DNA of 37,579 nucleotides from Gammaproteobacteria bacterium (GTDB lineage Bacteria; Pseudomonadota; Gammaproteobacteria; Steroidobacterales; Steroidobacteraceae), in NCBI GenBank assembly GCA_027307325.1, contig DAHUXE010000188.1, positions 1-37,579 of the forward strand. The letters are read 5' to 3'. Positions 1-7,287 of this stretch are shown here, piece after piece. The translations under genes were made by a program, and so were the position numbers. Within the stretch, counting starts at the first letter, position 1. Each line of letters starts with the position of its first letter. The notes under the pieces are model-generated. The model had not been told where the DNA came from. It worked only from the letters and a program-made list of their open reading frames with translations, and did no database searches.

Positions 1-395
1 GGGAGCCGCGCACGCTCCCAGGCCGCGAAGCCGCCGTCGAGCACCGCCACGCGCGCGTGGCCGAGCCACCGCAGCAGCCACCACGCCCGGGCGGCGTAGG
101 TGCCCGGGCCCTGATCGTAGGCGACGACCTGCACCCTGCCGTCGATCCCGAAGCGGCCGAAGGTGGCGGCGAGCGCCCCCGGGTCGGGAAGGGGATGACG
201 GCCGCTGTGCGCAGTGCGCGGGCCGGACAGGTCGCGATCGAGGTGGGCATAGAGGGCGTGCGGGATGTGGCCGGCGGCCCACGCCTCGCCGCCCCAGTCG
301 GGGCGGGCGAGCTCGAAACGGCAGTCGAGACTCACCCAGTCGGGATCGTCGAGGTGCGGGGCGAGATCTGCAACGGCGATCAGCGTGGTGTACAT
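1..395 (-). CDS. Sulfurtransferase (rhodanese family), N-terminal part, cut by window edge
   Basis: The reverse strand encodes at least 131 residues starting MYTTLIAVADLAPHL and running off base 1. The visible part is a rhodanese domain of the thiosulfate/3-mercaptopyruvate sulfurtransferase type: VSLDCRFEL near the start, a GHIPHALYAHLD segment, and the VVAYDQGPGTYAARAWWLLRW segment followed by VAVLDGGFAAW. Two-domain members of this family carry the catalytic cysteine in the second rhodanese domain, which would lie outside the window, so activity cannot be judged. The start is supported by a good ribosome binding site (GGAGG six bases before the ATG). It diverges from the glutathione S-transferase gene at 485, and the roughly 90-base gap probably holds both promoters. 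Family members transfer sulfur to cyanide or thiols; the exact substrate cannot be told from this fragment. Confidence 0.85.
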   Translation of the reverse strand, partial: MYTTLIAVADLAPHLDDPDWVSLDCRFELARPDWGGEAWAAGHIPHALYAHLDRDLSGPRTAHSGRHPLPDPGALAATFGRFGIDGRVQVVAYDQGPGTYAARAWWLLRWLGHARVAVLDGGFAAWERARL

Positions 396-450
396 GAGAG
401 TCCTCCGGTGCGGGCGCGCTGCCGCATTTTCGGCGCCGCGCCCAAGTCGT

Positions 451-456
451 TACAAT
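451..456 (+). promoter_or_regulatory. Possible -10 box for the glutathione S-transferase gene
   Basis: TACAAT lies 28 bases before the ATG at 485, which would give a leader of about 20 bases that includes the GGGAG ribosome binding site. No convincing -35 box is seen at the right distance, so this rests on the -10 match and its position alone. Confidence 0.3.
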
Positions 457-484
457 CCCGGCAGCACCTGCGCCGGGAGCACCG

Positions 485-1144
485 ATGGCAATCGACGTCT
501 ATTGGGGCAGCGGTAGTCCCTACTCGTGGCGGGTGCTGCTCGCGCTCGAGTACAAGCGCCTCCCGTACGTGAGCCATCTGTTGCAGTTCTCCAAGCAGGA
601 GCACAAGTCGCCGCAGATGCTCGCGCTGAGCCCACGCGGCCGCCTCCCGGTACTGAAGGACGGCGACTATGTGTGCTTCGAGTCGCTGGCGATTCTCTAC
701 TACCTCGATCTCAAGTATCCGCAGCCGCCGCTCTTCGGCCGTACGCCCGAGGAGGCCGGCGTCATCATGCGGGTGGCGTGCGAGTACCAGGCGTACATCG
801 AGCCGCACCTGAACACGATCTGCCGTGGCATCTTCTCCGGGAAGGCGGATCTCGCGGGCGATGAGATCACCGGCGCCATGCACGCCGCCGCCAGCGAGGC
901 GCGCACCATCGAAGGGCGGCTGTCGAAGGGCGAGTGGGTGGTGGGCGAGAGCTGCTCGGCGGTCGACATGGTGATCTTTCCGGGGATCGCGCTTCTGAAG
1001 CGTGCGCTCGAGCGGCCGGAGGCGCGCGAGCTCTCCTCGCGCTTCATGCCGGTGGAGGTCAACTACCCGGCGCTCGGCCGCTGGATGGCGCGCATGGCGG
1101 CGCTGCCGGGCTACCAGCGGACCTATCCGCCCCACTGGAAGTGA
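485..1144 (+). CDS. Glutathione S-transferase family protein
   Basis: A 219-residue protein, typical length for a cytosolic GST. The N-terminal thioredoxin-like domain (about residues 1-80) starts MAIDVYWGSGSPYSWRVLLAL, with the SPYSWRV segment at the usual glutathione-site position and the conserved cis-proline segment GRLPVLKDG, then the FESLAILYYL helix. The C-terminal all-helical domain (about 90-210) carries the SAVDMVIFP motif of the GST C-terminal fold. Family members conjugate or exchange glutathione on electrophiles; the substrate is not predictable here. The ATG at 485 has a GGGAG ribosome binding site and no upstream in-frame start is more convincing. It reads away from the sulfurtransferase gene. 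Another thiol-related gene, the GFA-family protein at 28201-28548, lies far away with no evident link. Confidence 0.9.
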   Translation: MAIDVYWGSGSPYSWRVLLALEYKRLPYVSHLLQFSKQEHKSPQMLALSPRGRLPVLKDGDYVCFESLAILYYLDLKYPQPPLFGRTPEEAGVIMRVACEYQAYIEPHLNTICRGIFSGKADLAGDEITGAMHAAASEARTIEGRLSKGEWVVGESCSAVDMVIFPGIALLKRALERPEARELSSRFMPVEVNYPALGRWMARMAALPGYQRTYPPHWK

Positions 1145-1254
1145 GCGTGCGCCGCGCGCGCCGCGGCACCGCGAATTGAGCCGGCCGGATTCGATGGTAC
1201 GCTCCGCACTGGCAGCGGCTCAGTACGGCCGTTCACTCCACCAAGTCAGGCATC

Positions 1255-2679
1255 ATGAGCAACGAGCACAAGATTCACGTCGAGTTTCCCGGCAGGATCC
1301 TCTTCATCGGCTTCGGCAGCATCGGCCAGGGCCTGCTGCCGCTCGTCCTGCGGCACATCGGCATTGCGCCCGAGCGCATCACCATCGTGACCGCCGAGGA
1401 CAAGGGCAAGGAGGAGGCCGCCAGGTACGGCATCAAGTTCATCAAGGAGCGTCTGACGCGCGAGAGCTTCCGCCGCGTGCTCAATCCGCTGCTCGGCCGC
1501 GGCGATTTCCTCATCAACGTCTCGGTGGAGGTCTCGAGCATCGCCCTCGTCAAGCTGTGCTGGGAGAAGGGCGCGATGTACATCGATACCTGCATCGAGC
1601 CCTGGCCCGGGGGCTATATCGATCCGACGGTGCCGGTGGCACGCCGCACCAACTATGCGCTGCGCGAGGAGGCGCTGGCGCTGCGGACCGGCGACGAGCG
1701 CGCGCCGACCGCGGTGCTCACCCACGGCGCCAACCCGGGGCTGGTGTCGCATTTCGTGAAGCAGGCGCTGCTCAACATCGCCCAGGACACGCAGATCGAG
1801 GCGGGCAAGCCCGCTACCCGCGCCGAGTGGGGCGAGCTCGCGCGCCGGATCGGTGTCAAGGTGATCCATATCGCCGAGCGCGACACCCAGGTATCGAGCA
1901 AACCGAAGATGCCGGGGGAGTTCGTCAACACCTGGTCGATCGACGGTTTCGTGAGCGAGGGCTCGCAGCCGAGCGAGATGGGCTGGGGCACTCACGAGCG
2001 CAACTTTCCGCGCGATGGCAAGCGTCATGACTTCGGCTGTCTCGCGGCGATCTATCTCATGCAGCCGGGCGCCGGCACGCGGGTGCGCACCTGGACGCCG
2101 CGCGCCGGCCAGTTTCACGGCTTCTGCATCACGCACGGCGAATCGATCTCGATCGCCGACTACTACACGGTGCGTGACGGAGCCCAGGTGGTGTACCGCC
2201 CCACGGTGCACTACGCCTACCACCCGTGCGACTCGGCGGTCATGTCGGTGCACGAGCTCGCCGGCCGCAACTACGTGCAGCAGGAGCGCCAGCGCATCCT
2301 CATGGACGACATCACCGCAGGGGTGGACGAGCTTGGGGTGCTGCTCGCCGGGCACCGCCGCAACGCCTACTGGTACGGCTCGCAGCTCTCGATCGGCGAG
2401 GCCCGGCAGCTCGTGCCCTATAACAATGCGACGAGTCTCCAGGTCACCGTGGCCGTGCTCGCCGGGGTCGTCTGGGCGATGGAGAACCCGAACCAGGGGC
2501 TGGTGGAGCCTGACGAGATGGACTTCCGGCGCAATCTCGAGATCTGCATGCCGTACCTGGGTCCGGTGTCCGGGGAATACACCGACTGGACCCCGCTGCA
2601 CGAGCGCGAGCGGCTCTTTCCCGAGGACGTCGACAAGAGCGACCCCTGGCAGTTCAAGAACGTCCGCGTGCTGTGGTAG
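1255..2679 (+). CDS. hss: Homospermidine synthase
   Basis: A 474-residue protein, the normal length of bacterial homospermidine synthase, which makes homospermidine from putrescine using NAD as a prosthetic group (EC 2.5.1.44). An N-terminal Rossmann motif is visible (ILFIGFGSIGQG, about residues 15-26), followed by the family segments ISVEVSS-like (residues about 85-92), YIDTCIEPWPGGY and LTHGANPGLVSHFVKQAL. The C-terminal half has the HGESISIADYYT and YHPCDSAVMSVHEL regions. The ATG at 1255 has a modest AGG ribosome binding site. The 3' end overlaps the end of the convergent greB gene by 26 bases. Identification rests on recognised family sequence; polyamine synthesis by this route suggests homospermidine rather than spermidine as a main triamine, which is inference. 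Confidence 0.93.
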   Translation: MSNEHKIHVEFPGRILFIGFGSIGQGLLPLVLRHIGIAPERITIVTAEDKGKEEAARYGIKFIKERLTRESFRRVLNPLLGRGDFLINVSVEVSSIALVKLCWEKGAMYIDTCIEPWPGGYIDPTVPVARRTNYALREEALALRTGDERAPTAVLTHGANPGLVSHFVKQALLNIAQDTQIEAGKPATRAEWGELARRIGVKVIHIAERDTQVSSKPKMPGEFVNTWSIDGFVSEGSQPSEMGWGTHERNFPRDGKRHDFGCLAAIYLMQPGAGTRVRTWTPRAGQFHGFCITHGESISIADYYTVRDGAQVVYRPTVHYAYHPCDSAVMSVHELAGRNYVQQERQRILMDDITAGVDELGVLLAGHRRNAYWYGSQLSIGEARQLVPYNNATSLQVTVAVLAGVVWAMENPNQGLVEPDEMDFRRNLEICMPYLGPVSGEYTDWTPLHERERLFPEDVDKSDPWQFKNVRVLW

Positions 2680-3178
2680 CACTTTCGTACTCGATCGACA
2701 CGATCGCGTAGACGCGCGCGCCGCCGGGGGTTTCGACCATGACCTCGTCGTCGAGGCGCTTGCGCAGCAGCGCTCTTCCTAAGGGCGAGTCCATGCTGAT
2801 GTAACCCGGCGCCATGTCGAACTCGTCGGGTCCCACGATGCGGTAGCGCGACTGCCGGCCGTCCTCCGTCTCGAGCAGCACCCACGCGCCGAAGAACACT
2901 CTCGATGGGTCCGCGGGGGGCTGGTCGACCACGACCATCCCGTCGAGCCTGCGGCGCAGGAAACGCACGCGCCGGTCGATCTCGCGCAGCCGGCGCTTGC
3001 CGTAGATGTATTCGGCGTTCTCCGAGCGATCGCCCTGGGCCGCGGCAGCGGCCACCGCCTGTGTGACCCGCGGCCGCTCGTTGCGCCACAGCACATCGAG
3101 CTCCGCACGCAGCCGCCCGGCCCCCTGCGGGGTGATGTACTTGGAACCCACGGCCTCTCGCGGGGGCACGCGTCCCAT
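2654..3178 (-). CDS. greB: Transcription elongation factor GreB
   Basis: A 174-residue protein of the GreA/GreB family. The N-terminal coiled-coil domain (about residues 10-85) contains the family signature YITPQGAGRLRAEL, the tip acidic segment GDRSENAEYIYGKRRLREIDRRVRFLRRRL, and the C-terminal FKBP-like domain follows (about 95-165, including YRIVGPDEFDM and SPLGRALL). The YIYGKRRLREIDRR sequence is typical of GreB rather than GreA. Gre factors enter the RNA polymerase secondary channel and stimulate cleavage of backtracked transcripts. It is slightly longer than E. coli GreB (158 residues) through extra residues at both ends. It ends inside the last codons of the convergent homospermidine synthase gene. 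Confidence 0.93.
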   Translation of the reverse strand: MGRVPPREAVGSKYITPQGAGRLRAELDVLWRNERPRVTQAVAAAAAQGDRSENAEYIYGKRRLREIDRRVRFLRRRLDGMVVVDQPPADPSRVFFGAWVLLETEDGRQSRYRIVGPDEFDMAPGYISMDSPLGRALLRKRLDDEVMVETPGGARVYAIVSIEYESATTARGRS

Positions 3179-3192
3179 ATGCGGAAAATCCT

Positions 3193-3248
3193 GTGAAATG
3201 TATCGCAGGCCTTTTTACAGAAGTCGGGGGTTCTGTGGAACATTTCAC
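3193..3248. promoter_or_regulatory. Nested inverted repeats between greB and the small gene at 3285
   Basis: GTGAAATGT (3193-3201) is the exact reverse complement of ACATTTCAC (3240-3248), and inside this pair ACAGAA (3217-3222) is the reverse complement of TTCTGT (3231-3236). The two pairs are concentric in the divergent intergenic region. On the plus strand TTTACA (3214-3219) could act as a -35 box. The arrangement fits an operator or a transcribed hairpin in the greB leader; which one cannot be told. Confidence 0.4.
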
Positions 3249-3284
3249 GGACGCCAGCCGCCGGACGCTACTAACCTTAGGGGC

Positions 3285-3488
3285 GTGGCTACTAAGTACT
3301 ACACGCACTTCGTAACCGGCACCGGCAAGGCGCGCAGCGCCCCCGGCAACGAGTGGAGCGGTGTGGTGGAGCTTAGGGAGCCGCTTACGCAGGGGCGCGC
3401 GAACCGCGAGCTGCGCTCGCTCCTCGCACAGAGTTTCGACCTGGACACGGACGAGATCCGTATCCTGCACTGGGCTCGATTGCACTGA
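3285..3488 (+). CDS. Small conserved-looking protein of unknown function
   Basis: A 67-residue protein reading VATKYYTHFVTGTGKARSAP at its N terminus and ending IRILHWARLH. I do not recognise the family. It has no signal peptide, membrane segment or cysteine; the composition is that of a small soluble basic protein, with a DLDTDEIRILHW segment near the end. The start is uncertain: GTG at 3285 is the only sensible start outside greB, and its nearest purine-rich stretch (AGGGG) sits almost directly against it, so initiation may be weak or leaderless. The gene diverges from greB and is followed 45 bases later by a strong intrinsic terminator, which suggests a single-gene transcript. Codon use resembles the neighbours and the reading frame ends just before the terminator, which supports it being real. 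Confidence 0.65.
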   Translation: MATKYYTHFVTGTGKARSAPGNEWSGVVELREPLTQGRANRELRSLLAQSFDLDTDEIRILHWARLH

Positions 3489-3533
3489 ATCCCCTGGCGG
3501 ACTTCCTTCCCTTCATCGAAGGTCCGCCCTTCC

Positions 3534-3566
3534 AGACCCCAGGCCTCAAAACCTGGGGTCTTTTTT
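3534..3566 (+). terminator. Rho-independent terminator after the small gene
   Basis: A perfect 10-bp stem, AGACCCCAGG (3534-3543) and CCTGGGGTCT (3552-3561), with an eight-base loop, followed directly by a run of T to 3566. It ends transcription from the small gene at 3285-3488 and insulates it from lemA at 3655. Confidence 0.93.
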
Positions 3567-3654
3567 GCCCTTGATCGACGCACCTTCGGCCCCCATGTGA
3601 CAATCCGCACCCCCCGGATCCCCCGGGCCGGACCCGTCTGTCGAGGAGAATCCG

Positions 3655-4293
3655 ATGCGTGCGTGGAAGGTCGCGTTGCTCAGCGCCGCGGTGCTGGCAT
3701 TGTCGGGCTGCGGGTACAACACCCTGCAGCAGCAGGATGAGAGCGTGAAGGCCGCCTGGTCGGAGGTCGTCAACCAGTACCAGCGTCGGGCGGACCTGAT
3801 CCCGAACCTCGTCGAGGTCGTGAAGGGCTATGCCGCCCAGGAGCAGAAGGTACTGATCGGGGTGACCGAGGCGCGCGCCCGCGCGAACTCGATCCAGGTG
3901 ACGCCCCAGGTGCTCAACAACCCGGAGCTCTTTCAGAAGTATCAGGCCGCGCAGGGTGAGCTCACCCAGGCATTGAGCCACCTGATGGCGATCACCGAGA
4001 ACTACCCGCAACTGAAGTCCGACCAGAGATTCGCCGACCTGCAGTCGCAGCTCGAGGGTACCGAAAACCGCATCACGGTCGCGCGCAACCGCTACATCCA
4101 GGCGGTACAGCAGTACAACGTCACGGTGCGCTCGTTCCCGGTGAATCTCACGGCGAAGATGTTCGATTTCCAGGTGAAGCCGAACTTCACGGTCGCCAAC
4201 GAGCAGCAGATTGCGACGGCGCCGAAGGTCAGCTTCGACACGGCGGCCCCCGCGAGCGCGCCGGCGGCTGCGGGTCAACCGGCCAAGCAATGA
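3655..4293 (+). CDS. lemA: LemA family lipoprotein
   Basis: A 212-residue LemA-family protein. The N terminus is a lipoprotein signal with lipobox LSGC (cysteine 19). The LemA fold follows: YNTLQQQDESVKAAWSEVVNQYQRRADLIPNLVEVVKGYA, then helices with LTQALSHLMAITENYPQLKS, the family segment LEGTENRITVARNRYIQAVQQYN and the closing FPVNLTAKMFDF. The tail (about residues 185-212) is Ala/Pro-rich and looks disordered. LemA proteins are helical envelope proteins of unknown biochemical role. It is followed at five bases by a TPM-domain gene and then by a second one; the LemA-TPM-TPM set is a recurring arrangement in proteobacteria. No promoter is clear, but the preceding terminator makes this the first gene of the unit. 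Confidence 0.93.
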   Translation: MRAWKVALLSAAVLALSGCGYNTLQQQDESVKAAWSEVVNQYQRRADLIPNLVEVVKGYAAQEQKVLIGVTEARARANSIQVTPQVLNNPELFQKYQAAQGELTQALSHLMAITENYPQLKSDQRFADLQSQLEGTENRITVARNRYIQAVQQYNVTVRSFPVNLTAKMFDFQVKPNFTVANEQQIATAPKVSFDTAAPASAPAAAGQPAKQ

Positions 4294-4297
4294 CGCG

Positions 4298-5206
4298 ATG
4301 ATCCGTTCCGCGCTTCGGGCCCGCCGGCCGGCGGGCGTCGCGCTGGCGCTGCTCCTCGGCCTGAGCCTGGCGGCCGCCGCCCAGGATGTGCAGCCGGTCC
4401 CGAAGCTCGGCGCGCGCGTTACCGACCTCACCGGGACTCTCACTGCCGGGCAGCAGACCGCGCTCGAGCAGAAGCTTTCCGCCTTCGAGTCCGCCAAGGG
4501 CGCGCAGCTCGCGGTGCTCATCGTGCCGACGACGCAGCCCGAGACGATCGAGGAGTACTCGATCCGCGTGGTCGATGCGTGGAAGCTCGGCCGCAAGGGG
4601 GTCGATGACGGCGCGCTGCTGATCGTCGCCAAGGACGATCACAAGGTCCGCATCGAAGTCGGGCGGGGCCTCGAGGGCGTGCTCACCGATGCCCTCTCCA
4701 ATCGCATCCTCGATGAGACCGTGAAGCCCGCCTTCCGCCAGGGGAGCTTCTACGGCGGCATCGATACGGGTCTCGACCAGATCATGAAGCTAATCCAGGG
4801 CGAGCCCCTGCCGCCCCCCGAGCGGGAGTGGCAGCCGGGCCGGCGCGGCCACGGCGGAGGTCCGCTGCTCCCGCTGCTGTTCGCCATGTTCGCAGGCTCC
4901 ATGGCGCTGCGCGCAATCTTCGGGCGCACCGTCGGCTCGGTGCTGACGGGCACCGGGGCGGGCCTGCTCGTGTGGATCGCGGGCTACGCGTTTGCGCTCG
5001 CAGGGCTGGCGGCGATCGCCGCATTCTTCTTTACACTGCACGGTGGTCTCGGACGCGGCAGCGGCTGGTCGAGCGGCGGCTTCGGCGGCGGCTGGGGCGG
5101 GTTCGGCGGGGGCCGGGGAGGGGGGTTGGGCGGTGGCTTCGGCGGCGGCGGGTTCAGCGGCGGCGGCGGCGGCTTCGCCGGCGGCGGCGCGTCCGGGAGC
5201 TGGTGA
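4298..5206 (+). CDS. TPM-domain membrane protein, YgcG-like
   Basis: A 302-residue protein with a signal peptide (hydrophobic core VALALLLGLSLAAAA, cleavage near residue 28) and a TPM domain (TLP18.3/Psb32/MOLO-1 fold, about residues 35-165). TPM signatures include ARVTDLTGTLTAGQQTALEQKL, the GAQLAVLIVPTTQPETIEEYSIRV segment, KLGRKGVDDGALLIVAKDD and VRIEVGRGLEGVLTD. One or two membrane segments follow (about 200-260), and the protein ends in a long Gly/Phe/Ser-rich tail closing in SGSW, typical of YgcG-type members. The ATG at 4298 was chosen because it sits right after the lemA stop and begins the signal peptide; an earlier in-frame start would overlap lemA and add a basic non-signal sequence. 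The function is unknown; an envelope quality-control or repair role is only inferred from relatives. Confidence 0.9.
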   Translation: MIRSALRARRPAGVALALLLGLSLAAAAQDVQPVPKLGARVTDLTGTLTAGQQTALEQKLSAFESAKGAQLAVLIVPTTQPETIEEYSIRVVDAWKLGRKGVDDGALLIVAKDDHKVRIEVGRGLEGVLTDALSNRILDETVKPAFRQGSFYGGIDTGLDQIMKLIQGEPLPPPEREWQPGRRGHGGGPLLPLLFAMFAGSMALRAIFGRTVGSVLTGTGAGLLVWIAGYAFALAGLAAIAAFFFTLHGGLGRGSGWSSGGFGGGWGGFGGGRGGGLGGGFGGGGFSGGGGGFAGGGASGSW

Positions 5207-5209
5207 GCC

Positions 5210-5707
5210 GTGAAGCCCGGACGCCTCCTGCGGCATCTGCTCACGACGCGCTTTCGCACGCGGCAGCACTTTCCGCCGCCAGCGCGCGCGGCCATCGAGC
5301 AGGCGATCAGGGATTGTGAGGCGCGCCACGCCGGCGAAATCCGCTTCGCGGTGGAGACGGCGTTCGACCTGATGCAGCTGTGGCACGACCTCGCGCCGCG
5401 GCGGCGAGAACTGCAGCTGTTCGGACAGCTCGGGGTGTGGGACACGGAGCACAACAACGGTGTGCTGATCTACGTGGACCTGGCCGATCGCGTGGTCGAG
5501 ATCGTCGCCGACCGCGGCATCGCCGCGCGCGTACCGCAGGCCGAGTGGGCGGCCGTTTGCCGCCAGATGGAGCATCACTACCGGGAAGGGCGCTTCCGCG
5601 AGGGCTCGGTCGAGGGAATCCTCGGCGTGGGTGCGCTCCTCGGGCGGCATTTCCCTGGCAAGACGGGTGGCGGCCATGAGCTGTCCGACCAGCCGGTGCT
5701 GCTGTAG
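5210..5707 (+). CDS. Second TPM-domain protein
   Basis: A 165-residue protein starting at GTG 5210, three bases after the stop of the previous gene, so surely translated with it. It is a shorter TPM-type domain without a signal peptide: IEQAIRDCEARHAGEIRFAVETAFDL near residues 25-50, VWDTEHNNGVLIYVDLADRVVEIVADRGI at about 80-110, and the closing HHYREGRFREGSVEGILGVGALL. This is the cytoplasm-facing class that usually follows the YgcG-like gene in LemA clusters. The C terminus ends LSDQPVLL. No catalytic residues can be assigned. Lipoprotein LemA, membrane TPM and soluble TPM together suggest one envelope-associated unit. Confidence 0.88.
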   Translation: MKPGRLLRHLLTTRFRTRQHFPPPARAAIEQAIRDCEARHAGEIRFAVETAFDLMQLWHDLAPRRRELQLFGQLGVWDTEHNNGVLIYVDLADRVVEIVADRGIAARVPQAEWAAVCRQMEHHYREGRFREGSVEGILGVGALLGRHFPGKTGGGHELSDQPVLL

Positions 5708-5759
5708 CGATTTGGCGACCGCGCCCGGGCTCCGCCACATCGGTCATAATGCCAGACTT

Positions 5760-7037
5760 ATGAATATCTTTCGGGTGCGCGCGGCTCTTGCAGCGCTCGG
5801 TTGCTGCTGCCTGCTCGCCGCCTGCTCGCTGTTCGGTCAACTGCACCGCGCTGCAAAGCCAGCCCCGCCGCCGCCGGCGCCGCCCGCGCCGTCGCTGCCC
5901 CTGCCGCTCGCCACCGAGCGCTTCGAGCTCGAGCCCGGCCAGACTATCGTGGGCGAGGTGCAGGTCATCACCGCCGGCAAGGACGACACCCTTACCGACA
6001 TCGCCCGCCGCTTCAACGTCGGCTACGAGGAGATCCTGCGCGCCAATCCCAAGGTGGATCCGTGGGTGCCGGGAGAGGGGCACGAGCTCATCGTGCCGAC
6101 GCAGTTCATCCTGCCGAACGCCCCGTACAGCGGCGTCGTGATCAACATCGCCGCGATGCGCATCTACTACTTTCCGCCGGTGAAGCGCGGCGAGCGGGTC
6201 GTGGTGCTGACGCATCCGATCGGCATCGGCAAGGTGGGCTGGCGCACCCCGGAGGGGGTCACCAAGATCGCGCGCCGGCAGAAGGATCCCACGTGGCGCG
6301 TGCCGGTGTCGGTGCTCAAGGAGCACCACGACAACGGCGACGATCTCGATCCCGTGATCGGTCCGGGGCCGGACAACCCGCTCGGCAAGTACGCGTTCTA
6401 CCTGCAGTGGCCGAGCTACCTGATCCACGGCACCAACAAGCCGGCGGGCGTCGGCTTGCGCTCGAGCCATGGCTGCATACGCCTCTACCCGGAGGACATC
6501 GAGCAGTTCTTCAACATGATCCCGGTCGGAACCGAGGTGCGGGTGGTGAATCAGCCGTTCCTCTTCGGCTGGGGTGATGGCCAGCTTTACCTGCAGCCCC
6601 TCGACGTACTGGAGGACGACGCACGCGACTGGAGCAAGGCACAGCGCAAGCTCCTCAGCAAGTCGCTGGCGAAAACGCTGCAGCAGGAGTTGAAGGCCCA
6701 CCACCAGCAGATCGACTGGGACCTGGTGACCTCACTCACCCGCAGTCCACGCGGTATCCCGGTTCCGATCTCGAGCGCGAGTGCGAGCCTCGATCAGGTG
6801 CTCGCTGCTGCACTGCGGGTGCAGAACGTGCTTCCGCACGGGTCGACCTGGGATGGCACCTCCGACCTGCCGATGGACGAGGCGTCCTTCAAGCAGATGT
6901 TCTCGGAGATCGAGCCCGGCAGTGACGCGCCGGCTGCCGCCGCGCCCGGTCCTGCCGCTCCGGTTTCTGCGCCACCAGGCTCTGCCGCTGCGACCGCAGG
7001 CAAGACGCCTCCTCCTCCTCCCAAGGACGGCAGCTGA
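5760..7037 (+). CDS. LysM and L,D-transpeptidase (YkuD) lipoprotein
   Basis: A 425-residue protein with a lipoprotein signal (lipobox LAAC, cysteine 22), a Pro-rich linker, a LysM-like peptidoglycan-binding segment (about residues 65-115, TAGKDDTLTDIARRFNVGYEEILRANP) and a YkuD L,D-transpeptidase domain (about 122-265). The active-site signatures are present: HGT at 223-225 and SHGCIRL at 236-242, with Cys239 as the nucleophile. Such enzymes (ErfK/YbiS/YcfS group) form 3-3 peptidoglycan cross-links or attach lipoproteins to peptidoglycan. The remainder (about 275-425) is a helical region and an Ala/Pro-rich tail of no known fold. The ATG at 5760 begins the signal peptide. An upstream extension in the same frame exists but overlaps the preceding gene. 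Confidence 0.92.
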   Translation: MNIFRVRAALAALGCCCLLAACSLFGQLHRAAKPAPPPPAPPAPSLPLPLATERFELEPGQTIVGEVQVITAGKDDTLTDIARRFNVGYEEILRANPKVDPWVPGEGHELIVPTQFILPNAPYSGVVINIAAMRIYYFPPVKRGERVVVLTHPIGIGKVGWRTPEGVTKIARRQKDPTWRVPVSVLKEHHDNGDDLDPVIGPGPDNPLGKYAFYLQWPSYLIHGTNKPAGVGLRSSHGCIRLYPEDIEQFFNMIPVGTEVRVVNQPFLFGWGDGQLYLQPLDVLEDDARDWSKAQRKLLSKSLAKTLQQELKAHHQQIDWDLVTSLTRSPRGIPVPISSASASLDQVLAAALRVQNVLPHGSTWDGTSDLPMDEASFKQMFSEIEPGSDAPAAAAPGPAAPVSAPPGSAAATAGKTPPPPPKDGS

Positions 7038-7207
7038 TGGCGGGCGAGTCGCCTGCCCGAACATTATCGCCTTGGCTGCAGCTGATGCTGGCGGAGATCG
7101 CCGCGCGGCGTGAGGCGCGCGAGCGCGCCGGTGCGGAGGAAGAACGGCGCCGCGCCGAGCGCGCCGCAGAGAGCGCCGATTCTCGCGGCGGTGCACATCC
7201 GAGTTAA
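7037..7207 (+). CDS. Possible small protein overlapping the L,D-transpeptidase stop
   Basis: A 56-codon open frame whose ATG (7037-7039) overlaps the TGA of the transpeptidase gene by one base, the usual geometry of translational coupling. The predicted protein begins MAGESPARTLSPWLQLMLAEI and continues as a highly charged Arg/Glu/Ala-rich helix (EEERRRAERAAES). This looks like a short cytoplasmic helical or coiled-coil protein. It has no recognisable domain. It could equally be chance open frame in GC-rich DNA; the coupling overlap and the regular heptad-like charge pattern are the only support. It ends 80 bases before the tail-sheath homologue. Confidence 0.4.
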   Translation: MAGESPARTLSPWLQLMLAEIAARREARERAGAEEERRRAERAAESADSRGGAHPS

Positions 7208-7249
7208 GTTGCAACGCCTCGATTTGTGCCTCACGGCGCTGAGCCGCTG

Positions 7250-7258
7250 TGCTAGAGT
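7250..7258 (+). promoter_or_regulatory. Possible extended -10 promoter for the sheath-like gene
   Basis: TGC followed by TAGAGT forms an extended -10 element about 30 bases before the GTG at 7288, so the transcript would start near 7265 with a leader holding the AAGAGG ribosome binding site. No good -35 box is seen, as is common for extended -10 promoters. Confidence 0.35.
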
Positions 7259-7287
7259 CCCGCGGGCACAATTACAAGAGGCGTTGA

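Noticed and set aside
5035-5203. The GGC-rich tract as a separate repeat element
   Set aside because: It encodes the Gly-rich tail normal for YgcG-like TPM proteins.
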